Notes: a model not told the origin generated them from the sequence alone. DNA of 64,000 nucleotides from Sclerotinia nivalis (GCA_029531795.1 JAPEIS010000016.1:310001-374000); one strand, 5' to 3'. Shown: positions 13,036 through 25,879, counted from the stretch's first letter. Numbers and translations are program-made.

Positions 13036-16035
13036 GTGTAGATATGAGATGATATGAGGTGAGGATGAGATGAGATGATATTTTAGATATCGATTTTTAT
13101 AATTAGGAGGTTTTTTGTTTGGATGAATGGATGGATGGATGAATAGATAGATGGATAGATAGATAGATGAATAAATGAATAGAGTATAGTATAGTATAGT
13201 ATAGTATAATAGAGTAGAGGATAAATTATAAATTCTTCTTTGATTTCATTTCATTACTTTGTACTTAGATTAGATGTAGAGTTTTTGGGGTTAATTGGTG
13301 GATTGACGAATTGTTGAATTGGATATTAAAGTTTTTTTATATTTGTATTTGTAGATGAGAATGAGGATGAGAGAGAATATGAAAATATTGGATGTGAATG
13401 TTGGATGTGAATGAGAGAATAGAGAGAATTCTGAGGTTCAGCCGAATCCGAGTCGGAATGTTGGATGAGATAGAGTATAGATGATAAACTTCAAAATGGG
13501 TTTAAAATGATCTAAAATGAAAATGCATGTATTGATTCTTCTCATTCTACACATTCTATTAAATAATCATACAATACAAAGATTACCCAATACCTAATGA
13601 AATATACGAGATACTTTTTAGTATTCGAGTAGATATACAGACAGAATACAGGGATTTTAATCCATTGCTTTTCTCTCTTTTTTTTTTAGATACGAGTACA
13701 GAGTACAGAGTACGTGATATGATCATTGTGTGCACTGTAAAGCCAAGACGAAGGATTTTCTAGAAGGGAATAAAATGTCGGGATGTAGAAGGATTTGTCA
13801 ACGGACGGGATGGGGAGAGGAGAGACGGGAGAGATGGGAGGAAGATCAAACGTGAGTTTAGAGTTATGGAGTATGGAGTGTGAGGGGAGCTCGTTCCATG
13901 TTTGTGAATGTGATGGATATGCTGTAGATACTGTACTGTACTAGGTAGTGAGTGAAATATGAGATGAGATTTCCCAGCAGGAGAAAAATGTCGTGGAAAC
14001 TTGTGTGAATATCGATAGAATTGTAGTCTTCTTATCTTAAGATTGGAGTTGAAAGTAGGTTTTGCAACGTGCAACATGTAGGAGTTTTGTAAGATTTATT
14101 TGCAGCACATATCGTGTTGTGATTTTTGTGAAGGAAGGAGTTTATTTTGGCGGAGGGGTGGTGGGATGGGATGGATGGATGGATGGTGAAATGATCATGA
14201 GGGGTGATGAATGATGTATTAGTTGATGAGTGAGAGTGAAAGGGAATTTGTGCGACGCCAGGCTCACTCCAATACCTATAGTTCTACAATTAATTGATAA
14301 TTAGCTTAAGGAAAATTTGAGGCGCAGAAACTATAAAACTACGTCTATTTATTAAAGTACTCGAGGATAATATATGGTAATCATTTATGTAAATCATAAA
14401 ATGCATGAATTATTAGATCCTGTGTACGGAGTAAAACTCAAACCCTGGGGGGGATGAGGATGAGTAATCCTGCAAGGTAGGTAGTAGGTAGGGTTTGGTC
14501 AAGACGGGAGGTCAGGAGGTCGGAGATCGGGCTTGTAGTTTTGATATCTGGGAGGAATCCTTGGTGTGAAGGGGTGAGGGGAGGGAAGAGGGGGATCTTC
14601 GTTTGTGATGATACGATGACGGGAAGGACTCAGGGCTCAAGGCTCAGGGCTAGGGAAGATAAGATTTGATGTCATTTGGTTTGATGTACTGATCTCATGT
14701 AGGTACTGATCTCTGATTAAGGCCGAATAAGTATTAGTGATATTGTGATGAATGACAAAAGAGAAACAGAACAAGTATGAGCACGTTTGAAGTACGGAGA
14801 ATTGACTGATGTGAGGATTATTCGGAAAGGATATGAGTTTGAAGACAAAGAAGGGGAAAGTAGAAAGTCCACCGAGTCCACGAGTTGATAGAGTTGATAC
14901 AGTTATCATCCGTCCTCGGTTATCATCCTTCAAAGAGTTCATTCATACTGTACTCGGTCTCAGACTCTCAAACGCTGAAACCTCGTGATCCTTATAAAGT
15001 GGAAAATGGGATGGTGAAGTCGTGAAGTGTTTATGCATTGCAGTTACCTAGGTAGGGAGGGACTATAGTGAAGCCTGTGAAGGGATGTATGATGATGGAG
15101 CACAAATAACGGGCGAGAATCTTTGGGTGTGGTGTGTTGCTTGTAGATTGGTTGTAGATTGGTTAATGGGTGGGATGGAAAAGGCCTGGAATTATTGAAA
15201 AGGTCGTTGTACTCGTGATGGGCTTGACTACAACGGTGCACTCGCAGTGACCGGTGTAAACGGGTAAACTGAAAAAGAATGGGTCGTGATGGAAAACTCA
15301 GACCTTCTAGATCTTTTATGTATGCAGGATGGTGCAGAATGCAGTTTGACGTGTTATCTTACCTAGTAGGTACTTCGGAGTGTCCGTTTTTTCTTCCACG
15401 AATCTTCATATTGATGTTGGTACAAGTATTCATACATAATGATACATAACCTTACCTATGAGTTCGATATTTTATGGAATTCAATAGCGATAACAATTAC
15501 AATTACAATTACAATGACAATAACAATAATCATAATGCAACATACAATATATTTCATAATTCTTACAATTCAATAAAGGTTCGAGGTTATCCATATCAAG
15601 ATCCATATCAAGCTCATTCGCCGGTGGCAAAGGGTTTCGTCAGAATTGGTTTCATCAAAGCGTACGGAGTACATACCATCATTTCATCACCTATTTGCAT
15701 CATCTTTCATACTAGTTGGTGCAGGGGATTCATCTCTTACTGCTCGTTGATCACAACTTCTTTCAATATACGGGTACCTTACAGAAAATGAAATCGATTT
15801 ATTCGAGGGAGAATATCCAATTATCTTCATCAATTGTTTTTCTGCAGGTGCTTTCGGAAGTACAGATTAAGCTTACCGGTATCTCCCATGCTATCCGGAG
15901 GAAGAAGAAACAGTGTGGTCTCTTGATGTTTGACCTCTCCAGACAATTTTTGTAACATGATTCTTGGATCTGCTTCTGGAGAAACAGTACAGATAGTTTA
16001 CACATGATTAATCAAATATACATCTGGACTTTCTA

Positions 16036-16085
16036 TGTTGTGTTGTGTTGTGTTGTGTTGTGTTGTATTGTATTGTATTGTATTG
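16036..16085. repeat. Compound pentanucleotide microsatellite (TGTTG)6(TATTG)4
   Basis: Six copies of TGTTG pass directly into four copies of TATTG, a single-base variant of the same unit. Confidence 0.95.
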
Positions 16086-16955
16086 TACTTGGAATCTAAT
16101 CTACAGTAATACATTATTGCTGTGACAAATTCATTAATTATTACATTCTTTTATTCATATATTCATATACTTGCATTACACAAAACCCTTACTAACAAAA
16201 CCCCTTGTTCTTCTTCCCCCTTGCGATTGAAAGTGCATTGCATACTTGCTTCTCCTCTTCTCCAAGATATCCAATACAATCTATCAATTCTATTTCTAGA
16301 TATTTCCAGGTACTCCGTATTCCTGTGCTTTGTACAATCAAGGAAAAGCCAAAGTTCCACAAGGTTGTTCCAGGATTTCAACTTTCTTACACATCAACCC
16401 AGTGTGTGGAGAAAAAAGAAAATCAAACCTGGCTTTGATCCCCTCTTTCAAGCATTATCAGCATTAAGTATCACCATCCTGGTATTTCTCAATCAATCTC
16501 AGCATTTCTTTTCCAAAGTGGGTTATGCACGCATAATGGGATAGTGGATAGTTCCATATGCATGTATCAGAGACACCTTTCGCCATTTAAGAAGGTTGTG
16601 CATCTGCCATTCCAGCGTTCCACGTCGTCGTGTCCTCTTTGGGTCTCTGCATCATTCTTCCAATTTCTTAGTGAGAGGTCTCGATCGTTGCAAGTTCCCA
16701 CTTAACTTGTTCACTCCCTGCTTAGATTCAACAGACTCGTCACTCGTTGTACCTTGCCCAATTCGATAATTTATGATATCTTAAGGCTGTGCCGAAGATA
16801 TATCACTCGCTGAATTGCTTCATCTTATCATATCATTTGGAATCTACCAACTATCAACTTTCGTTATTGGGATCTTTTGTCCTTTACAACTTTAACTATT
16901 ATCATTCATCAATTTTGAATCGAGATCTTTGACTAGCATCTCTTCATTCTCATTT

Positions 16956-17007
16956 ACACACACACACACACACACACAAACAAACAAACAAGCAAACAAA
17001 CAAACAA
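16956..17007. repeat. (CA)n followed by (CAAA)n microsatellite in the probable 5' leader
   Basis: A CA dinucleotide run at 16956-16978 changes into CAAA units (one CAAG variant) ending about 60 bp before the ATG at 17067. The position suggests that it is transcribed as 5' UTR. Confidence 0.9.
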
Positions 17008-17066
17008 TCTTCCAACCTTACACTCAAAACCAATCAACCTCAACACCACTCTACACAATCAACAAC

Positions 17067-17339
17067 ATGCGTTCCTTCTCCTTCAGCAGCATTCGCGGTT
17101 CTCTCCGTCGTTCCTCTTCTCCCTCCGGTAGCTCCATAAACTCCAATTCCACCGGTCGAGAATCCTACACCTCCCAATCATCAAGTCCCATAAACACCAT
17201 CAACGATATCATGCATCAACAACCATCCATGCTGGATCTAGAAGAAGAGAAGAGGAGCTTTGGAAGTGGACTCGAGATTCTAGAACCGAGACCTATTGTT
17301 TATTGGGGAGGTATGGAGGAGAGATTGGGAAGATTTTAG
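17067..17339 (+). CDS. Small Ser-rich protein with conserved-looking C-terminal EPRPIVYWG motif (90 aa)
   Basis: One exon from the ATG at 17067 (context AACAACATGC, a good fungal start) to TAG at 17337-17339. The frame stays open upstream to 16929, but that part encodes the translated CA/CAAA microsatellite and is taken as leader. Residues 1-60 are Ser/Arg-rich and probably disordered. The last 20 residues hold LEILEPRPIVYWGGMEERLG, a compact motif that looks like the conserved part of short filamentous-fungal proteins; I believe I have seen the type, but I do not know a function. No signal peptide or TM segment. The uniform codon use and strong start support a real gene; expression data would be the deciding evidence. 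Confidence 0.65.
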   Translation: MRSFSFSSIRGSLRRSSSPSGSSINSNSTGRESYTSQSSSPINTINDIMHQQPSMLDLEEEKRSFGSGLEILEPRPIVYWGGMEERLGRF

Positions 17340-18857
17340 GGGAGTGCGGGGTTATATGGGGGTGGATCGATGGATGATTGGATATGATGGGATGGGATGG
17401 GATTGGAATGGAATGGGAATTGTGGGAGAGGTCTTCAATTTCATTCCTCTATGGCGTTTTGTATTAATGAATACGGATGGATGGGTGGTTGGATGGATAG
17501 GTTTTTGAATAATCATCGTTATTCTTCTCAAAATATGGATTTGGGTGGGAAGGGAGGGGCGTTCGTTCCATAATGGATGGATGGAACCTTTTTTTTTTTT
17601 TTCCTTCCTCACGGCACAACAACAACAATTCAACAAGAAATGATCGGAGAAGAAGTCGATGGTTCTTTTTGAGAGAGATGAAGTTGGGGGAATATTTTTA
17701 TTGTAATGGATTGGCATGGAATGAATGGTCCTGATTTTTATCTTGTATCTTTCGTCCATGGATGATGTGATATAAGATGAGATGAGATGGATAGTAATGG
17801 ATGGATACAATAAGATACAATAGAATAGAATACAATAGAAGACAAAAAAACAATTCAAAGAATAAAATCATTTTCAAAAATCACTTGTTTTCATGCCTAT
17901 CTATTCTTTAGGTATTTGATATCGTCGATGTTGTAGAGAATGGTATATTACACATTACCAAGTAACCAAGTTATCAACAAGACATCATCATAATCATTAA
18001 TCTTTATAACTATACTAAGAATTAAGAATTAAAAACTAGATGTGAATTGAGATTGAGATTGGATCAAAGAACCCTCAATCAATAATGAAATAATAAGATA
18101 AACCCTCCATCCTTCATTCTATATTCTTCATCCGATACAAACCCATCATTCCACAATATTGACACCAAACCATATTTCTTTTTTTCCTCTTAGCCTTTCG
18201 GTCCCTCGGGTATAGTATGTTAAATTAAGATCAAAGATTATAGAATTAAGAATCAAGAATAAAGAAGGAAAATTAAACTGTGAGCGGGGATGGATTGAAG
18301 AGGTAATATTTGCGAATATTGTGGTTATTGTTTATTTGTTTGTGATCATTTATCTTAAGCTTTGAGCGATAGATACGGAAATTGTAACCTTATGAGTATT
18401 TGCCGTGGGTACAAACAACAAACGCTGAACTATAATCAATCAGTCAGTCAGTTATTTGAACGGAAGAGAGGGGTGGTGTTTTTTAAGCTACGGGTTTGAT
18501 TGATTGAGCTTAGTTCAACTTTCTCTTGACTCTTCATCTAGAATCAGAATCAGAATTCATCATTTGGTTTTTTGGTTCTTGGGTCTGGAATTGCAATTCG
18601 AATCGGATTTGGAAGTGGAGGGAAAGAGAAAGGCGCACAGGGCTTTATCTGCTCTTTTTCTTTTCTTTTTACTCATTACATTATCTTGTCTATCGGTCAT
18701 TTAAATTTTGTATACTAGGTATATATCCCGGTTTCTCGGCGAGGCCTAGGAGAAGAATTTGAGTCTTAAAATAGTACAGTAGAAGGGAAACGGAAACGAG
18801 TGAACAGAACAGGGTTGAGCTCGGATACGGATACGGATATTGTGATTGTGCGAGGAA
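17340..18857. other. Intergenic region with ATGG-type low complexity
   Basis: ATGG/GGAT-rich DNA at 17340-17500 and 17700-17830 and AT-rich DNA to 18500. The minus-strand frame at 17352-17858 is an artefact of this composition. No gene seen; the right end is the ferroportin promoter. Confidence 0.5.
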
Positions 18858-20998
18858 ATGGGAGAAATGAATGGGGAAAGACACGGAGACGGAAATGCAG
18901 GGAAATTGGGAGGAATGGAGGGTGAGGCTTTGAGGTTGGATTTTGAGGTTGTGGTTGAGGCGGTGGAGATGGGGCTTGAGGATATAGGGTTTGTTTCGAA
19001 TCGTTATGAAATGATGGATGGGGATGAGAATGGAAATAGAATCGGAACTGGAGGGGTTCAAAATGAATCGGATTCGGATGATGGGCTTAGAGATGAGGAA
19101 GAGGACGCTTTGATATCGAATGCGCAGGAGGAAACACATACGGAAATGGAGATGGATACGAATACGAATATGGAAATGGAAATAGAGATGGATAAATCAC
19201 AAGCTTGGAATCTCTATCTAAGTCATTTCTTATCAACATGGAATGGGAGGAGTTATGAATTCGCTGCTGTAAGCTGCGATGCTCGGTCTAGATCAGTAAT
19301 GATGAACATGCTAACGGGTTTTCGATAGATTATCTTCACGGCAAATGCGTGGCCTGATACGCTGGTTGCTGCTTCTATACGGTATGTTTTCTTCTCTTTT
19401 TGGCGCAATTGGTGTTTGGAAAAGAGAGATGAGGGGAATTGATATCACGTGATGGGCTCCATACTGATTATGATGATTTTGATTTCTGTAGAGGTATTGT
19501 GAGAACTTTAGCATCGATTTGCTTCTCGTCGAGTGTTGGAAGATGGGTTGATAAGAGTCCGGATCGATTAAAGACACTTTTGACTACTATTACTATTAAT
19601 AGAATTGCAGTGATCTGCGCTTCTACATTATGGTTTTTTGTAGTCGAACCGGAGAGCGGTAGCAACGAGGGAATGTCGCCCGGGCTTACAATAGAGAACA
19701 TGACTGTTAGAAATGCAGTCAAAATTGCCATGTTCGCGCTAATTCTTGGTTTTGGTATTCTTGAAGGATTAAGCGCTAATGGGAATATGTTATCGATGGA
19801 AAGGGATTGGGTGGTTGTTGCTGCTGCTCCAGAAGGAAAGGGATATGATCTTACTCATCTAAATTCTACGATGAGGAGGATTGATTTAGGTTGTAAACTT
19901 TTTGCGCCCATATTAATTTCGTTCTTGATCTCAGCTTTGGGGATCAAGATCGGGGTGGTGCTTGTAGGTGGTATGAATGCTGTAACTTGGGGAGTGGAAA
20001 TGTGGTGTGCTAGGAGGGTTTGGAAATCTAATACCCGATTACAGATGCGGAAAGATATTGGAAATGATGAAGTGGTTTCCAATGTTCAGGTACGGGGTTT
20101 GATGGAAAAGATCGCTCAAGCTCTTCGATTGTACAGGGAAGACTTCCAAAATTACTTTTCGTCAAAAGTATGGATTCCTTCGTTATCCCTATCTTTACTT
20201 CATCTTTCGGCACTTTCTTATGGAGCGACATTTATTACTTTTCTTTTGAATGTGGGATTTTCCTTGGATCTTATTACGTTGGCAAGAGCAGTAGGGAGTG
20301 TGTTTGAAATTAGTAGTACGGTTGTAACTCCTTTTGGAGTTCGACATTTGTCAAAGGCTCATGGACATGGTCAATATGATCGTTTATATCGATCAGATGA
20401 TTCTGATGAATCTTTATTGGAAGGAGAACATGTGATTGATGAACCAGGTAGAGTTGCGACTGGATTAGAACGATTAGGTCTTTGGGGTCTTTCATGGCAA
20501 CTTATCAACCTCGTATGTATCTTTTCATATCATTCACTCTAACATACTGACCGATCCTAGATACCCGTTACTTTAATCCTCTGGACCCTCTCCTCTACTC
20601 CTTCCAATTCCATCCCTACCCTACTACCTCGCATCGTTCCATCAACCAACTCAATACTTCTTCCCCTTCTCCTTTTTACCGCCCTCTCCTTTTCACGTCT
20701 CGGTCTCTGGATCTTCGACCTCACAACCCAACAACTAACTCAAACTCTCGTCACTCCTACTCAACGCTCCTCATTTACCGGATGTGAATATTCTCTCGTT
20801 GCTTTCTTTGAATTGGGTAATAATGTAATGGCGATGGTTTGGTCAAGGCCGGAACAATTTAAATGGGTGGCTCTTGTGAGTTTAGGGGCTGTAGGTTTTA
20901 GTGCGGTGATGTATGCTGGGTGGGTGAGAAGTGTGAGGGGACATTTGGTACATTGGGAGAGGGTTTGTAGACGTACTAACAAGTGCGGAAGAGGATGA
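18858..20998 (+). CDS. Ferroportin-type (SLC40) iron exporter
   Basis: Multi-pass transporter of the ferroportin family, which moves Fe2+ or related divalent metals out of the cytosol. Exons 18858-19268, 19329-19381, 19492-20512 and 20561-20998 join in frame to 640 aa. An acidic Met/Glu-rich N-terminal tail (about 110 aa) precedes the family start LYLSHFLSTWNGRSYEFA. Other family blocks are ICFSSSVGRWVDKSPDRL, ANGNMLSMERDWVV, LTHLNSTMRRIDLGCKLFAP in the central conserved loop and WIFDLTTQQLTQ before the last helices. About ten to twelve hydrophobic segments can be counted. The ATG at 18858 is chosen over the in-frame TTG upstream; an ATG at 18867 is possible. Whether it sits in plasma or vacuolar membrane cannot be told. 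The long charged N-tail differs from animal ferroportins. Confidence 0.93.
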
Positions 20999-22052
20999 GG
21001 TTAATGAGATATGATGATATGATATCATGAAAATGTGAGTGTTATTCCTCGCCTACCAATATGTTTTACAAAACATCGAAAGTGTTTGATGCCCTATACA
21101 GCCATCGTGCAACCTTCCCACAAAGACTCGAAGTCAAAAGTCGGAAGTTTTTGAGAAGCAAACCAGTACCACGAATTTCCAATGACAATGTCTTTAATCT
21201 CAATAGTCAAATTCCTAAAGCAGTTCTACAAGACATCCGGTCCCACGTTCGTACTACTTATTTGAGACTTTTCACATAACAAACAAATCCCACTTCATAT
21301 AATATACACGAGCCAAGTGGTAGTGATTCATTCATACTTTTAGTGTTATTCTGGTGGACTCTTGTACTTTTGTAACTACGTCATGGATGCGCTTCCGAGA
21401 TTGTATATATTCACTCTCATCCATTCTCTACTTTCCATTTCGCTCTTGATATCGTAGTGAGCTAAGCCCAAGTTTACAATCACCCCAACCCCGCTTTGCA
21501 ATAAGTATCAGCGTTCATTATTCAAAGCATGTACCGCCATCAATAAGTTTACTTTATAATACGGGGTTTTGTGATTCACAGTTAGCCCTCGATCCTTCAT
21601 ATGCGGTACTATACGCTATATACTTGTTCATAAAAGCTCTATCTATCATACGACCAGCTAGTCTTTCATCCATAAAATTACACGAAGGTTTCCACATCTT
21701 AAGATTCGATGCAATTTCATGAGTACATGATGGGACCGCGCCTTATTTTATATCCAACGACGCGACAACAAATACGAAAAAGAGGAGATATCCAAGAGAC
21801 GTGTCTTTACAGCACATTAATATATACCATACATGTTCATGCCCATGGTCAATTATCATCTGAAGCATCTACAACGTCCCATCGACTTCGCCCAGCAGAA
21901 TCTTCTAGATACATAGCTATGCGCGTTAGAATCTAAAACCTTCTTCTGTCTACCTAACAAAGAGAATACAAAACAAAACAACACAACACATCACCATACC
22001 AAAATACCCCAAAAATAACATCCTTCCAGTAAATTCCACAACCATCTCAAAA
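20999..22052. other. Intergenic region
   Basis: No gene seen. The last 100 bp before 22053 are A/C-rich (CAAAACAACACAACAC type), a usual fungal 5' leader composition. Confidence 0.5.
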
Positions 22053-24488
22053 ATGGCTGACCCCCAAACCCCGCGCGAAAACTCGCGACCTTTCTTTTCC
22101 CAAGAAGGCGGTTCATCTACATCCTCACCAAAAACATCAACAACTTATATCACCACCACTCCAAAATCATCTTCTCCCTCTTCTACACGCTCATGCTCAC
22201 CCTCACCCTCACCCTCATCCTCATCCTCCTACGACTCTTCCACAATACCACCCTCAACACTCACCACAAAAATGCGCAGTTTATGGAGTACCTCGCATAC
22301 CAAACTTCTTACAAATCTCCACGTAAATCTGAACCCTCTAAATTTCTCCAGTGCTACCAACCTCTCCAGTGCTACCAGCCTTCCCAACATCGCCAACCTT
22401 CCCAACCTAAAACCCCTAAATCTCACAACCACAAATTCACCTCATTCATTCACCTACACTCCGTATCCTAATTATACCCCAATACCGAATTTATCTAGTC
22501 CCAACGGATTACCCGATAGACAGTATGAGAATCAAGTGCATCAAGAGCGAAACTCAAATCCACTTTCGGGTCCCTCGACACGGCGTGCGGAATATTTGTT
22601 TTCGCGTGTTGATGGGGGATTTTTGGAACCGGATACACCGCCTTTGATGGGGTCTTGTGGGTTTGATGGTGTGGGTGAGAGTGGATGTATGGGTGAGAGT
22701 TCGCAGCTTGAGTATAAGACTCGAGGGAGAGATTGTGAAAATATTTATGAGGCTTTTGAGAGAGATGAGAGATATGGAAATGAGAATGGGAAAAATGAGA
22801 TAAGTACGAAAGAGGGAAAAAAGGGAAGAGAGAAAAGAGCGCTCACTCCGTGGAAAATCATTCGGAAATCTTGTAAGGAGGTTTTGGATGGTATTAATAC
22901 GCATCTCAATGGTAATCTTAATACTTCAATGATGAAATGCGCAAATGGGGGTAAAGTTACTGGACAGGAAAACGGGAATAGATCTCCTCTTTATGTTGGT
23001 CTTGATATCGAGGAGCAGAGGGGAGATGGTGGAAATAGGTATGACTATGATGCATATACCGAGGGACGCTATGGATGTGGTGATTACGGAAAGGGAGGTG
23101 TAAATGAATGGAATGAGGGGATTCGTACAAGGTCTAGGGAGAGTATCGTGGAGGTTCTTTTTGATGTTGAGGATTCCTCTCTCCCTTCTTCTCATTCTTC
23201 TATTTCTTTGGATCCGTACTCGAGGATACCGAGGCAGGAACAGAATTCAAATCAATTGAGCGAAGCACTTGAACGCCAAACAAAGTTACCGAAGAAAATA
23301 TCTCATCCTGTACAGGTCGATAGTCTAGGCTCGGATATTGATTCACTGTATGAAGACGAGAGGACAAAACGAACAAAACAAGAGAGGATAGAAAAAAAAT
23401 TTGAAGGCACGGTGAATGAATGGATTGATCCGCAACAGCATGCAAACTTCAATATGCAGCAGGAAAAGGAAAAGGAAAAAGGGAGACAGGTGCTAGTGGG
23501 GGATTTTGCGTATATGGAGATGCGACCTGTTTTTTCGAAAGACAAAAGTGGTGGGGAGATTGAGAGGGTGGGTGAGAGAGGTAGCTATAGGGGATCCGGA
23601 GGAGATAATGGATATATTTATGGAGAGGGCTATGATTATGGAAATAAATGGGGTAGTGATTCGGGATATGCGAAGTCTTCGCTTGATCTCGAGGATTCGA
23701 TGTATGATTCTGATGAGGGTGACGAGATGGGGTTTGGGTGTGAAAGTTCTAGGAGTGATGGGGTTGGAAGTTTGGATACAGATACAGATATAAATGCATC
23801 AATGGATATACGTCGAAATAGCTGCATATTCAATCCCGACTCCAACTCCAGCTTTTCCTTACCACCAAAAATAAATTCTTCTCCTCGTCCTCATCCCAAT
23901 CCTCACCAATCCCACCAATCTCACCCACAACATCCGCACACCCCTTCATCACCCCCAACCTCAACATCCCTCGCTCTAATCCATTTTCCTCGTACCCATT
24001 TCCCCAACCCCAGCTTCGCAAATATCAATATCGATCTCGATCTCTCAACCTCTCAACTCTCGCTTCCTTCAACAATGCTAGATTCTATGTATCTTTTCGG
24101 GAGTGAGATGCCTGAATTTTTAATGGATTTGGATGATGTGGAAAATGTTGAAAAAGATGTAGATATCGAAAAAGAAGAAAAAGAAGAAAAAGAAGAAGAG
24201 TCAAAAATGCAACTCCAACTTCAACTTCAACTTCAACTCTCGCCTTATACATTCCCGGGTACGAATTTGTATTTGTATGAACCGAAAATGAGTATGAGTA
24301 TGAGGAGGGGAAGTGGAAGGGAAAGTGGAAGGGAGTGGAGAGATTATGAGGAAGGAGATGCCGGGGTATTTGGGAAGTTGGGAAAATTGGATGGAGGAAA
24401 TGAGGAGAGTAGGGGGGTGATGATGCATTTTTCGAGGGAACCGACGGGGTTGGAGGGGTTGGGGTTGGGGATTGGTGGGTGTGGGTAA
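22053..24488 (+). CDS. Large intrinsically disordered Ser/Pro/Gly-rich protein, unknown function (811 aa)
   Basis: Single open frame from ATG 22053 (context TCAAAAATGGC) to TAA 24486-24488. The first 150 residues are Ser/Thr/Pro-rich with TSLPNIANLPNL-like short repeats. The middle is charged with basic clusters (KEGKKGREKRALTPWKIIRK near 255-275) and many Tyr/Asp/Gly residues. Residues 590-650 are rich in Pro/His/Gln; about 705-730 hold a Glu/Lys run followed by alternating Gln-Leu; the C-terminus is Gly-rich. There is no signal peptide, TM segment or catalytic motif that I recognise. An 811-codon frame in AT-rich DNA is very unlikely by chance, so it is accepted as a gene. The MQLQLQLQLQLQL stretch comes from a CAACTT hexamer array (about 24208-24240). 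Confidence 0.75.
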   Translation: MADPQTPRENSRPFFSQEGGSSTSSPKTSTTYITTTPKSSSPSSTRSCSPSPSPSSSSSYDSSTIPPSTLTTKMRSLWSTSHTKLLTNLHVNLNPLNFSSATNLSSATSLPNIANLPNLKPLNLTTTNSPHSFTYTPYPNYTPIPNLSSPNGLPDRQYENQVHQERNSNPLSGPSTRRAEYLFSRVDGGFLEPDTPPLMGSCGFDGVGESGCMGESSQLEYKTRGRDCENIYEAFERDERYGNENGKNEISTKEGKKGREKRALTPWKIIRKSCKEVLDGINTHLNGNLNTSMMKCANGGKVTGQENGNRSPLYVGLDIEEQRGDGGNRYDYDAYTEGRYGCGDYGKGGVNEWNEGIRTRSRESIVEVLFDVEDSSLPSSHSSISLDPYSRIPRQEQNSNQLSEALERQTKLPKKISHPVQVDSLGSDIDSLYEDERTKRTKQERIEKKFEGTVNEWIDPQQHANFNMQQEKEKEKGRQVLVGDFAYMEMRPVFSKDKSGGEIERVGERGSYRGSGGDNGYIYGEGYDYGNKWGSDSGYAKSSLDLEDSMYDSDEGDEMGFGCESSRSDGVGSLDTDTDINASMDIRRNSCIFNPDSNSSFSLPPKINSSPRPHPNPHQSHQSHPQHPHTPSSPPTSTSLALIHFPRTHFPNPSFANINIDLDLSTSQLSLPSTMLDSMYLFGSEMPEFLMDLDDVENVEKDVDIEKEEKEEKEEESKMQLQLQLQLQLSPYTFPGTNLYLYEPKMSMSMRRGSGRESGREWRDYEEGDAGVFGKLGKLDGGNEESRGVMMHFSREPTGLEGLGLGIGGCG
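24446..24470 (+). other. Potential G-quadruplex at the 3' end of the 811-aa gene
   Basis: Four G4 runs separated by TTGGA, TT and TT, just before the stop codon; it encodes the Gly/Leu-rich C-terminus. Confidence 0.45.
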
Positions 24489-25853
24489 AGGAATTTTGGG
24501 TTTTGGGGGACTTGGGATGTAGTAGAAAAGTTATATGGAGTATTGGAAAGATTTTGTGAGTATTGGGAAGGCGAGAATGATGCAGTAGGAGTATTATCGA
24601 GGATTCAAGTATTTATCTCTTGATACGAGTGTATTGACTCCTGAATCTGCGGAATGGAAAGATGAGGAGAGGAAGTTTTGGAGAGAATGTGGTTAATGTA
24701 GAGGAAGGAGGAGAGACCATAAGAGACCAAGGACGAAGAGGAAAAGGAAGAATAGGAGTACATCAGGAATAAAGACGAAGCTCGTGTTTTGAAAGATTTA
24801 TCTTGGAACTAGTTATGAAGAGAAAGTCCAGGGAAATGCTTATATAGAATATATATAAACTGTTAAATTACATCGACTTGGAACTCATGGCTGGATATAA
24901 GTTTAAAAACTCGTAGTAAAAATGTAAGAGAAGAGATAATAACATTACATCTAAACTCTGTATACTACAATCTCTTGAATTTCACTCATATCCCATCCCA
25001 TCCCACAAAAACACAAAGATAAATTAACAACCCAGCATACATCCATACATGAAAATTCCACATTCAAGGAGGACAAGACTCAACACCTGTACGCGGTGTC
25101 CTCTACGAACCTCCAGCTCTTTTATTTAATTATTAGAGTCTACAAAGCTAAGTTTAAATCATTTAATAGAGTCGTGGTAATTGGAAGAGGAAGAGGCACC
25201 CGATCGCGACGTTTTTTTTGTTTTCGAATTGGCTGATGGCAAAGGCTAGATCTCGGTTTTTTTGATAATCGCATTATCGGATTATGCTTTCTACAACATT
25301 ACTTTTATTACGAAACAAAGGACAACACCATCATCTACAATAATATACCACAAAATCATCTCCAAGATCCCTTTGAGGTATCGAACGCGATTTATCAAAT
25401 TCGGTTTTAAGGTTCAGGCTTTACCTCCTTCGATTCGAATCAAAACAACAACAATTCATATATTTAAAGGAGCTGCATAGAACGACCCGAGTTAATGATA
25501 TATCTGTTATAGAATTCGATGGAGGATATACTATATATAAAATTGGGGCACCTTGTAAGGTCAATATCCCTATAGTTTGGAGGGTTCTATGAAATCAATA
25601 TTAGGCAAGGTATGACCGCTGAGACGTTACAAACAGGGCAAAGAGTTGATGTAAAAAAAGGTTGTTTGGATTTGATTGATAGAGGGATCGGATTTGGAAA
25701 ATCATGAATATAATACTTTGATTGGTATTTTTATCTTTATATGCGATACCGTATAGAGATCGGGCTTTGCTCCCTAGTATTAGCTTTCATTTCCTTCATC
25801 AAAAATATATACAAACCTGTATATTATTTAGATAGTATTATCCATAGCTATCT

Positions 25854-25879
25854 GTTAAGAGCTCGATTGAGCTCTTAAC
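25854..25879. repeat. Perfect 11-bp inverted repeat (hairpin) with 4-nt loop
   Basis: GTTAAGAGCTC at 25854-25864 and its exact reverse complement at 25869-25879, loop GATT. It has no T-run like a terminator and lies about 90 bp left of the MITE. Confidence 0.8.

Larger units (their letters stand above)
11719..17066. other. 5.3-kb gene-poor, low-complexity intergenic region
   Basis: Purine-rich 3' flank of Cch1, a T-run near 12283-12300, G-rich DNA at 12120-12500, several microsatellites (listed separately) and AT-rich DNA up to the leader of the small gene at 17067. Open frames here (for example 13760-14077 and 14637-14942 on the minus strand, 15474-15791 on the plus strand) are low-complexity with no domain or splice structure. 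A non-coding transcript cannot be excluded. Confidence 0.5.

Noticed and set aside
13760..14077. 105-aa minus-strand frame in the Cch1-17 kb gap
   Set aside because: Ser/His/Pro low complexity, no start context, no homology recognised.
17352..17858. 168-aa minus-strand frame
   Set aside because: It translates ATGG/GATG low-complexity DNA; no domain, and it lies in the 3' flank of the 17067 gene.
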